Of a stretch of DNA of 64,000 bases, positions 22,336 to 32,446 are shown piece by piece. The translations under genes and the position numbers were made by a program. Origin of the DNA: Corella eumyota (lineage: Eukaryota > Chordata > Ascidiacea > Phlebobranchia > Corellidae); the NCBI GenBank assembly GCA_963082875.1, contig OY720099.1, positions 19,325,066 through 19,389,065 on the forward strand. Reading direction: 5' to 3'. A model generated the notes under the pieces. The model searched no databases and was not told the origin of the DNA. It saw only the letters and a list, made by a program, of their open reading frames with translations. Numbering within the stretch: position 1 is the first letter of the stretch; every line of letters starts with the position of its first letter.

Positions 22336-24454
22336 TTACAAGTACATGCCATATCGTCTGTTTTTCTCTAATGTATATTGAGGAGTGGCGAACTCCGGAA
22401 AAGTGCATTTGGGGTACAGAACTGGGGTTAAAAATTGAACTTTACGACTGGAACTCATGGAAAATAAGTCGTTTTCCGATTTGTTTGTTTGTCCATTATT
22501 CAAAATCGATAATTCGTTGCCTGGCATTGTCTGCTTGATTCGTAATTTGTATGGCAGCTGAAATTTTGAACTTTTAGTTTGAGGGTTTAAAATTGGGGAA
22601 ACGGCAACTTTTTCGTTCGGAATTTCAGATCTTGGACTACTTTGTTTATTAATTTGTTGACTGAATGAGAAGGGTCGGTTTGTGGGGTAGTTTTTGGGAC
22701 TTTTTTCGGGGTAAGGAGAAACGCGTCCCGTAGATTTTGAAATTGATTTTTCGACCTCGCTTGGAACTCGATTATAGAATGACATCAGTCTTTCTAACGT
22801 GTTTAATCTTTCCTAAAATCAAAATAATATTTAAGGTGAAAAAGTTTTCTATTTTTTATTAAAAAGGGTGTGGAGTTGTGACGTGTTTAAGCTATTTATA
22901 AACGCCACGCTTATGGATAAATAGTGTGGCATTGGAGCGGCTCAATCTAAAAACCTCTCGGGTCGTAGTCCGATGCCTTGGGTTTGGACGACATAACAAA
23001 AGTTACCTTGAGCTTAGGTTGTGAAGTAAGCAGTCTTTAAAGATAAAAAAATAACAAATATGGAATTCTAACCTTTTCTTTTTGATAATAATCCAACGAT
23101 TTAATTTCATTGCTAGATAACACGTTTTCTTCCTTCTTTTCACCGCCATATTCGTTCAAATTTTCCCGCATAATATGCCCACATAGGCTATACAGATCTT
23201 GTATGGCTCTCATAACATTAGTCTGAGATTGCGTTGGTCTTATGTCACTTGCTTGATTTTTTAAATAATTTCTTAAAAATTCTTTATTTGTTGTTATGGT
23301 ATCATTAGTATCTTCACAAGATTGTGGAGAGCCTTGCGTTTCATACAAATCTTTACCGTTCCAATTCTCATTTTGAGCTGGGATATCTGCTTCTTTGTTA
23401 AAGAACATTGGCGATAGTAAACTAGCGCATTTTTGACCTGTTAAATTACAAAAATTTTAGATTAAAGTTGCGACCTTGTATGCCTTATTTATTAATTTAA
23501 AATTATGTTGTATTTGGTTTACAGTTACCTGAATTGTTGACTAATACAGTGGCGCTTGTGTCTCCGATTGTGTTAGTGAACAATTGAGATTTTGAGGGAG
23601 ATGTGAGCTCCTGGTCTTCAAATGAGCACCCTTTAAAATCAGAAAAATTGTTAATTTAAATTTTAAGCTACAAAAAACGAGTTATTTAAACTTATATCAT
23701 TTTAAAGCTATAGAAGGAAGTCTATAGCCATTTTTACAAAGTTTATAAAATTCCCAAATGAAATAATTATTGGATATTGTTATTTTCCATTTCTTACAAC
23801 TATACTAAATGCATTGTTTATTCTTGTATGCTTAATGTGGGTTCACTGGGATTGATCCACTTTATATGTTATTTGATCGCCCGCCTTATGGTCGGAATCT
23901 TAATTGTCGTAATATGGCAACTAATATTTATATATATATTTTTTGAATGCCTATGAATGCATATATATCATTCACTTAGCTTAAGTATATATAGATTACA
24001 TTTACACACCTGGGCTTGAGCGAAGCGGTAGCCTTTCCATTTCTCCGTATTTGATTTTAATTGTCATCAGTTGGGTCCTCAATCTTTTGTTTTCTTCGGA
24101 TAGTTGCATGACTCGTCTTTCCAACATTATATCATTTATTCTCCGTTTTTCACGGGACCTTCGGGCTGCTTCGTTGTTTTTGCGTCGTTTTAACCAATAT
24201 TCCTGATTCTAGATACAATTATTAATATTTAAATCTGGTTAAGATTATGAAACTATTAATATTATTGTGCTTTTTTGTGCAAAATTTTTTTTATTTTAAA
24301 TAAAAAATTTTGCCATAAAATATAAAGTTTTTTAGACGTGTTAAAAAATTAAATAGTGCCGTATATTGTTAACGTAACAATGTAACTACAATACCTTTAT
24401 ATCTTCTGCCATTGTTTCTTTTCCATTAATTCTGCTGTAACCCATCACACTCAT
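22336..24454 (-). CDS. bZIP transcription factor, NFIL3/E4BP4-like
   Basis: A DNA-binding factor of the NFIL3/PAR group, which binds TTAYGTAA-type sites and often acts as a repressor in circadian and immune control. Five coding exons on the minus strand: 24454-24395, 24208-24010, 23630-23529, 23437-23073, 22812-22336; 400 residues in phase. Exon 2 holds the whole bZIP: YWLKRRKNNEAARRSREKRR (basic region, residues about 24-43) then a leucine zipper to about residue 75. YWxKRRKNNEAARRSREKRR is the signature of NFIL3 and the PAR factors. Just 22 residues precede it. The rest is low-complexity, Ser/Asn-rich, with PSEVEKSISK and KVQFLTPVLYP as the least ordinary parts; I recognise no other domain. 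Orthology with NFIL3 rather than another tunicate expansion is an inference. Confidence 0.85.
22915..23010 (-). repeat. Family C tRNA-like element
   Basis: The minus strand reads CAAGGCATCGGACTACGACC, CGAGAGGTTTTTAGATTGAG and CCGCTCCAATGCCAC. It aligns block for block with the plus-strand copy at 25058-25130. It sits in the last intron of the bZIP gene. Confidence 0.55.
23870..24000 (-). repeat. Family B short dispersed repeat, fragment
   Basis: The plus strand shows CGCCTTATGGTCGGAATCTT, AATTGTCGTAATATGGCAAC and TAATATTTATATAT. This is the family B 3' end in reverse, followed by unrelated AT-rich sequence. Intron of the bZIP gene. Confidence 0.55.
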
Positions 24455-25057
24455 GACTAATACGATTCGCGTTATTCGTAATTGCACAAAAAAAATCGCA
24501 GAAATTCTCGTTCGGGCCTAATCAAGCTTTATAATCAGCAGGTTCTATAACTCACGTTATTACCAATAGGAATGAGCTAGCTTGATTTTTCCTGGAAACA
24601 ACGAACCTATAGAGATACCGCAAAACTTGAAGTGGTAATGGTGTTTGTGCGAAGATCGTGGCACACCAATTTGGTTACGTGTTTTTTTTCGCTTATATAT
24701 AAGTGCAAGTGTTTATTTATAACATATATCGACGTTAAATATAATATAAATACTTTAAGGATTACAGGCTAAATAAATAAACACTAAAACTGAAACATAA
24801 ACAAATTTAAACTGTTTTTTTTTTAATTTTTTACAAAACAGTTTTGGAAAAAAATGGTTATCAATTATTTGATAAAAATTGTAAATGTATGACGAATAAA
24901 AATTGATTTTTTTTATTAAAAATTTTCATTTTGTAAGCATAAGTTTAATTTCTATCTTACGCTACCTTAAGGTTGAAAAAAAGTATAAACAAAACAACTT
25001 GAGGCGCTATTGAGCACTATTTTTGCAATAAATTTTAAACTAATTATTAGATGAGTC

Positions 25058-25130
25058 TTTTTTGTGGTATATGGGTCATGGTATTGGGTTATGGGTCGAA
25101 AGGTTTCGGGTTCAAGCCGCACCAACGTCA
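25058..25130 (+). repeat. Family C tRNA-like element
   Basis: Reads GTGGTATATGGGTCATGGTA, TTGGGTTATGGGTCGAAAGG and TTTCGGGTTCAAGCCGCACC. GGGTTCAAGCC is a good pol III B-box and tRNA T-arm. The D-arm and anticodon arm do not fold convincingly, so it is a SINE head rather than a tRNA gene. It matches the copy at 22915. Confidence 0.55.
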
Positions 25131-25990
25131 CATAATTCTTCTTTTAGCATGTCGTTTTCTTTAAATTTTCAATATTAGAAACGAAATTTAGAATAAAAAT
25201 TCAATATAAATTGATCCTGTGTTTTATCCTTTATAAAATATTAAATTAAAAACCAATTATATTTTCTATTTTTAGTTTAATTGTTAATTAAAGGCTAAAG
25301 GAAAAAATTCAAAGCGCTTTAAATAAAGTGAAACTAATAGAAATTAAAACACATAATTGCGTCATTATAGAAGATAGTGACGTAACAATATATGCTTTAA
25401 TGACTTTTTATGTTATTGGTAAATAACTGGTAAGGCTGTACTAGAATGTCGTGATATCATATTTCGTAAAACGATCGGTTGGTTTTGATATTTATAGTAA
25501 CTTGCGCTTGAAATTAATAGATATAAAATCATATGTGTAAATTTTCAAAGAATTGATACTAAAAACTTGTTTTTTATTAGGTATTTTACTATAACTATAA
25601 AGCTTATAGAAATTTAAAGTTTTTTTCCCAAAATTGCCAATTGTGCATCTGAAAAGGTCGATTTAAAATGTTAAAAAGGTAACGTTTGACTGATTTAGTT
25701 AGCTAGTATCAAGAATTTTAAATATCAGTTCTAAAAATATAAATATTTAGTCAGATAATTGAACAAAATCAGTCCTTTAGCCTTAAAATTAGGAGGCTGA
25801 ACTAAAAACTTTGGTCGAAATTGGGCTGGATCGTACCACGTTCGATTTGATTTATTTCCCCTTTTAAATTTATCGTTTTGGGGTAAAAGTCTACCCCTGT
25901 GACCTTGTGATTAATTAACTATATTAGTCTCGGGCTAATATTCAGCTTTGTCATGGTATGGTAAAGTTATAAGTAGCACTTGAAGTTATC

Positions 25991-26043
25991 TTGACACACC
26001 CTTGACACACAGAGTATTTCTTGACACACAGAGTATTTCATCA
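25991..26043. repeat. Short tandem duplication
   Basis: CTTGACACAC occurs three times and CTTGACACACAGAGTATTTC twice in 50 bases, at a spacing of about 20. It lies 15 bases before the TGACGTCA site. Confidence 0.8.
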
Positions 26044-26056
26044 CAATATCTCACAA

Positions 26057-26064
26057 TGACGTCA
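26057..26064. promoter_or_regulatory. CRE palindrome TGACGTCA
   Basis: A perfect ATF/CREB-type binding site between two divergent genes, one of which encodes a bZIP factor. Presence is certain; use is unknown. Confidence 0.4.
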
Positions 26065-27790
26065 GAATTGCTTCGGTTAATGTTTACCAAAGTTTTATTA
26101 ATCACAAAAAATTATAAAATTTGGAAGATAATTTAAGATTTTTATGTTGAGTTAACCTGCCCTTTAAAAATATCAACTTACTATAATATAAAGAGATGTA
26201 CGTACTGTTGATTTAGTGTAAATATCACATACGTTTAACAAATGTAATTTACTAGTTCACTCATTAAAATGGCATTTTTATTTACACTAAACCAGTGTTA
26301 AAATTAATTATTTTGTTAATATTTAATCTTTTAGTTATGTTAGTGCTTAGTGGTTATTACAAAATAATTATTTTAAGAAAAATGATTTTATAAAAACTCC
26401 ATTGTATGATTTACTAGGATAAATTGAGTTTAAAAATAGAAAAAAGAAAAAGGTTAAGAGAAAAAAAATAGCAAATAGCTTGTATTTTCTATTGAGCTAT
26501 ATATGTGTATTTTACGAATTACATTCTTAATTTGTAATTTTGAAATAGGTTAGGTTTATTTTAGCATAGGATCTTTTATAACTCAGCGTATTTCGCTTTA
26601 GGCTAGTTTCTAGCATACGTAAAACCAGTTGTGGCTAGGCCGCAAAAAGCACAGAACGTTTTAAGCACTCAGCAGGCCAACTGAAATTTTAAATTGAAAA
26701 TTTATTCGATTTTTCTAAATGGATTGCACTAGCTTGGTAATTATAGGCCATGTGATTGTAAGTTTTAAGTGGTATTTAGCAGCTTAAAATGTCATCGTAG
26801 TACTTGGTGTTTTAGACAGTGCTGACTGATATGTAGCACATGCTAAGCGACTCTAGAAAAAGTTAAATTGTATTTAGCACTGTAGTGACAACCAATCGGA
26901 CATGGTAAAGTAAGTCATGAAAACGCAATACCGTTCAAAATTTGTCGGCGCGGAGGTTAGACACTTTTATGTAATGTTTGTTTTTCGTTGTCGTGTAAAC
27001 AACACTTTTAGTGTGATTTATTTATGAGTAGAACGAGAGCCCACTTTCTAACTACGCGCATTTAGTAATTACAAACTGTTTAGTAAATGCTTAAATATAT
27101 GAAGGTAGTAAATTTTATATTCTAAGATATCGTTAAAATGTTACTTAGAACTTAGAAGCCTAGTAAGTCGACTCCCTTGCGGTGTGTAGTTCTAGCTGGC
27201 TGTAATCACTGTTTTTCAACCAAATAATAGTCCTGCCACGTTTCTAGTCACAGTAATAAGATATAGGTAGCGGCAAAAGTCGGTTCTGATAATAAAAAGT
27301 AACTGGAAACTGAATAAAGAGAAATACAAAACCAGCAGTCAGCGTTTTTCAAATTAACCTATTGTTTAATCAATAGCCATTATATAATTCTATATTTTTA
27401 TATAATTAGTTCAATAGTAAAACTGTAGTGGTTAAGAACCGAAATAAGGCTTATTTAACCTATCACTCTCTATACAGTAGAGTCAATAGCCTATATAGGT
27501 GTGTCGTTTTATTTTTAAATTCAAGTAGGCGTGTAATGTTATATTAATAAATTTTGAACTCATTTACAAAAAGTTTATTATGTTTTGGTTGAAAACCCCG
27601 TAAGGCAGGCATACTTAATTAACAATAATATTTATAATTGCCAGGAAATAAGTAAAAGGGAATTGAAATAGGTGACCTATATTGCTATCTAGTTCGTGGA
27701 ATTTGCTGTTTCTGTTTACTACATGAGCCGGTTGTATTTACTGAGATGATAACTAGCCGATTTGTGTAAAAATAGTACAAGCAAATCAGC

Positions 27791-30700
27791 ATGCTTCCGC
27801 ATAGAACTCTGTTATATCATCGTGGCATAGACGACCACGTTGGAACTTATGCATCAGACTACGTTCTTTTCGTTGCTTGTAGTATTTTTGCTGTCGTTCT
27901 TGCCTGGAAAAGCTCGCGCAGTAGACATATTCCAGACGTGGTGTTAAAGTCAACGTATTCTGTAGTCGGGCTCTTGACTATTATGTCACTCGTAGCACTT
28001 ATTGGTGGATTAACTCATCAGTTTTTGCAAGAGGTAGGCATGCCTGTTTAATTTAACTTTTTAAAATCATTCATTTTATTATATAAATTAATTCTACAGC
28101 CGGCGCTACAGAAATATTTATCTATTAGCTTTACACATGAAAACACTTGTAATACAAGTTACGACAAGGATATATCTGTAGTTAGTAATTTACGGAATAC
28201 AAATTCTTGTAACAACAACCTTTCAAAATGTATGGCTTACGCTTCAAAAATTCAGGCCAAAAACCGCAGCAAATTGCCGGAAATATTAGATGTTTATTCA
28301 TCTAGCAACTCTAATTCTATTTTCCCGTAGTAGAAATAAACGTTATAGGCTTATGATAAAACAAATAAACGCTTTTGTAAAGGTTGTATTTTGTAATTGC
28401 GCGTTGGAATGTCAGGTGTTTTTGGCACAATTTTTAAGGTGTCCATTATACTGAGTCATACAAACATTTTAAGGAAACTATTATAAAAAGGTTTCTAGTT
28501 AGTTCAACGCCATTAAAAGTCAAATATAAATGCCATTAAAAGCTGCATTTCACCTCAAGTACTTGCCATTAAACGATGGGAATTTCGTTCGAAGCATTTC
28601 CGTAATAGTTTTTATCTACATCCGCCCTGTCAACAATACCAATATGTAATCGAGGCCAAATGTATTTTGTTTTTTCAGGTAGAGCCGTACGAAACCTGGC
28701 ATGATAATTGGACCTGGTTAATTGTGTGGAGATTTGGAACCAGCCTAGCTGTTGGGATCATATTCGCTCTACTTGTGCTGGGCTACAGTTTGGTAAATCA
28801 CAGAAATCTATTTTGATTCGCACATTCCATTTCTTTGTCCGTACGCTTTTTAATAATATTTCATCGCAGCATGTTGGCTTAAATGCCTGGGGTCATAACA
28901 CATAATATTTTACATGTAGTTTAATATGTCAGCTTATTTAACTTTATGTGAACATTCATTTATCAAAAAATGTCTTGACATTAATATTAAAATAAGGGAA
29001 TCTGTGTTTAAAGTTCAATTAATCAGATTTTAAAGGACTTCCCTGAATGACGTTTGATTTAAATTTACACATCCTGTTATTTGTCATTTCAAAATTTAAT
29101 TTTAAAATTTTTTTATCAACAGCTTGAGCAGGAAGATATTATTCGCTGGTCGAGGTCCGCGGTCATCGCGTTCTACGTCATAATAACCACATTGTGCGTG
29201 GGATTATTCGCGGAGAGTTGGTGGCGGATATCACATCCGGAGGACCCATGGTCGGTCAGGGTCACTTTTATGTCGATGTTCGCAAGTACGTCACAATACC
29301 TTACTTTATTACGTAAACCAATAAAAACAGCTAAGCTTGTAGTTGCGTGGCATATTAATTATGACGTCATAATCAATAAGGGGTAATAATATCATGACGG
29401 AAATGATGTGAATTTATGCAACACACGTTGTATGTAATAAATATTTAATGACAACTTTGTTTCCGTTTAATTGAAAAAAATATAAATCACATTTTAACAT
29501 GTGGCATGAGCATTTGTGTAAATACTTACAAAAAAAAATAAAGAAAAATATAATTTTCCATTAAAAAAGTTTTTGCAAATTGTAAAATAAAAATATCCTT
29601 AAGGAATTTTGATATTCTGTGTGTAATATTTTTAAACATACTTAATTAATTAACTAATTAAATGCATATTGTTGTGTTTTAGGCGCCACTATTGAGCTAA
29701 TTTGTGCCATTATTGTTACCTGCAAAAGCTGTAAAAAAACAACCAATATGTACCCCGAGAGAGAAAACACGAATACTTGTTTAACTAAATCATCAGGTGA
29801 ATATAAACAAGATAATGATAGAATAATATGTGTAATGTATTCACTGTATTTGTTTATTGCGTTGCTTTTTGTGTATTGGAATTTTTACAACGTAATTATA
29901 TAGCGTGGGATTGTTACGTTTGGTATAACATAAATGTGCTAATTCAGTTAGTGTCTATAAATAAATTGCAATTATAATTATAGGCATTAAAGAAAGTGTT
30001 TCAGTTTTTTATCATTCATGAATTTTATTAATGTTTCTTCGTCATTTTTAAACAAATATTTTATTAACAAAATTTAGGATTAATTTTTTTGTACTGCTTG
30101 TTTAAATTCAAATATTTTTTTTAGAATGTCCGAATAACAACGAAAAAAAGGATCCCACGACGACCTCCGGTGTTCGGATCGATTTAATTTTCCACACCTT
30201 GGCGCCGTTAATTTTTATAATCGGAGGTAATTATATAATTTGTAAACAAACTGGCATTAATGTTTGTTGATACTGTTTAGAATATAGAGGAGGGCAAATA
30301 CTTGATTAGTTTCGACAAATCGTCCGGAAAAGAATCAAGTGTGATTATAGATTAATATTTTAAGCCATTGCTTACATTAATTAGCACAAGGTCAATTGGT
30401 TTATTAAATACTTATAAAGACATTTGTAACAACCTTTTTAATGTAATGGAAGCCTATAAAAAACGTATTTTTAGGCATTGAACTTTCAAGGGCGAAAAAT
30501 TTGATAAATGTTAAGTCAATTTGGCTTTGGCATTAATTCCTTAACGGAACATTTATTTGATTACATAGTTACATCATTATATTTAAACCCCCGGGCGCTG
30601 TAATTATGTAATACATCATTACCTCATACCAAAACCTGCATGCATGCAATAAATATTAGATATCGTGGTATAAATATTTTTAATTGCCTTGTTTTATGGT

Positions 30701-31359
30701 AATCTATTAAGCCTCTATTAATAACATTAACAATGTTTAAAAATTTGCGATAAAATTTAAGTATTTAAATTAAGTTTGACAATGTATATCTATTACAGTT
30801 TAGAGGTTTGTGTGTTATTAGATTTTTAATAATTTTGGATTGACTTTCTAAACGTTGTTGATTTTAAAGGAAATGTCTTATTAAACATACAGTAAAATGG
30901 TAGAATGACTTACTAAACGATATCGCTAAGCCAATGCGAAATATAATAGCGCGTTTTATGTACTCTGCAATTAAAAAAATTAGTAAAATGAATGCTCAAT
31001 TAAAGCAATGGTTTATATACCTATACTACCAATACTTTATATATTTAACAATAAACCGAAAGCGCAAACGTTGTGCATTTTTTTTAAAAGATTTATTCTA
31101 TTTTTTAGGTATTATCCAATACGTACTAGGCCATATGGGATGTGCTGATCACGATGATGCATATTCCGTTGGTTGTCCACTGCCAAATAACTTTAATCAT
31201 AACGTTGTATTGCATTTACTCCATGTGTTAGCCATGACTGTTTATTTTTCCGCTGAAATGTTAGCCATTAAAAGACGAATAATACTTAATAAATATTCTG
31301 CCGACGATGTTACTACTGATTCACTAATACATAAAAAGCACTTAGCAAACATTATATAA
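27791..31359 (+). CDS. Seven-pass membrane protein of unknown function, CREST-like motifs
   Basis: I cannot name this gene. Six coding exons: 27791-28033, 28679-28792, 29123-29285, 29683-29796, 30125-30226, 31109-31359; 328 residues in phase. Seven hydrophobic spans are visible: YVLFVACSIFAVVLAW, YSVVGLLTIMSLVALIGGL, LIVWRFGTSLAVGIIFALLV, AVIAFYVIITTLCVGLF, TFMSMFASATIELICAIIV, LIFHTLAPLIFIIGGIIQYV and VVLHLLHVLAMTVYFSAEM. Polar marks are a histidine at the end of span 2 (GGLTHQF), TWHDNW before span 3 and CPLPNNFNHNVVLHLLH at span 7. A histidine after TM2 plus an FxH(x)nH motif at TM7 recalls the CREST superfamily (alkaline ceramidases, PAQR, Per1), zinc-dependent membrane hydrolases, and the FNHN form recalls an uncharacterised relative (DUF6962, from memory). 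That link is an inference. Poly(A) signal at 31560-31565. Confidence 0.8.
29286..29375. promoter_or_regulatory. Cluster of bZIP-type sites in an intron
   Basis: Within 90 bases directly after the exon 29123-29285 lie TACGTCA (29287-29293), the ideal NFIL3/PAR site TTACGTAA (29309-29316) and the perfect 16-base palindrome ATTATGACGTCATAAT (29358-29373), which contains a CRE. Three ACGT-core sites this close are not expected by chance in DNA this AT-rich. The neighbouring gene encodes an NFIL3-like factor. Confidence 0.5.
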
Positions 31360-32446
31360 TTACAATATTTTACAAATACATAATAACGTTTAAAAGCCTT
31401 AATTTAAAGTTCGCTGTATTTTTATTGGTGTGCAGAAAGTTAACTCATTTTTCATTTTCTTTTTTTACTTTTTTTTTTTATTGTTTCAAGATTATTTATC
31501 AAACTATTTATTTCATATTTGTTAGCGTACCTCTCTGTATATTTGTTCTCACTGAATTAAATAAATCGTTTAATTTGAAATGACCAAAGATAAGATATTT
31601 GTTATATATTAATATGCCAACAGTTACAGATATATTAAATTTAAATAGCGGGATTTTTTGTATAAAAATGTATTTAAATTTGGGCTAACGACATGCCTTG
31701 TAACATAATTAGGTGTCATTTAGTAAAAATTATATAGTTAAGTAGTTTTAATATTATATTCTTGTCTAAAATACTTATTTTTTCCGTTTAAAAACAAGCT
31801 TTTTTAGTGAGGATAAAAAGGTAAATATTTAGTGAGGATAAACTGAAAACAAATTTGTGGCGTAGAAGTTACTTTTTTTACTTTGAGTCTACGTTAAAGT
31901 GTCTACCAAATCACTTCTCTGTTTAGTTCGGTTGTGTACGGACGTTTAGCAACTCTTGCGTAATTATCTTATTTTTGTATTAAATCTATGGATATTATCA
32001 CAAGATGAAATATACTTGGATACTATCAGACAATGAAGTTAGTACTTTTATCAATTTTTACAAAAAAACACATTTTTAGGCCTTGTTTTTATATTCTTAG
32101 TTCCGCTTTTAAAAACCCACTAAAACTTTTAAACACCTTAAAGACTTATTTAATATTTTAACACACTAGCGTACAAGTTCTGTTTAAATTTTACTGTAAA
32201 AGTTGTTTTGATTGTCTGTTACAAATAAGAGTTTAATTTAAATATGCTTTAGTGATGTCTGCACAAATTTACCTTTTTCTAATTATTATTTGCATTTTAA
32301 AAATTTGTAAAACATTTTTTAATCAAGTTGGTTAATAAACAAAATTTCAAAAGTTAGTCTTTAAAAACCTCAATATTGATTAGATGGTAATTAAATGTCA
32401 TGTATGTTGTGTTTAAATTGTTATATTTTAATGTTTAAGATTTGAA
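31360..32446. other. Interval between the seven-pass gene and MED26
   Basis: Holds the 3'UTR of the upstream gene and the MED26 promoter and 5'UTR. GTGAGGATAAA-like sequence repeats at 31808 and 31838. An acceptor-like TTTAAG ends at 32440, seven bases before the MED26 start codon. Nothing else recognised. Confidence 0.4.

Larger units (their letters stand above)
24455..27790. other. Divergent intergenic region between the bZIP gene and the seven-pass gene
   Basis: 3.3 kb with no coding signal, holding both promoters. Seen in it: a CCAAT box near 24562, a half site TTACGTG at 24674, a family C element at 25058-25130, a short tandem duplication at 25991-26043 and a perfect cAMP-response palindrome TGACGTCA at 26057-26064. 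This is the longest gene-free stretch with low repeat content in the window, so it may hold enhancers. Confidence 0.5.

Noticed and set aside
25058-25130. Candidate tRNA gene
   Set aside because: The T-arm is good, but the D-arm and anticodon stem do not form; it matches another repeat copy, so it is a SINE head.
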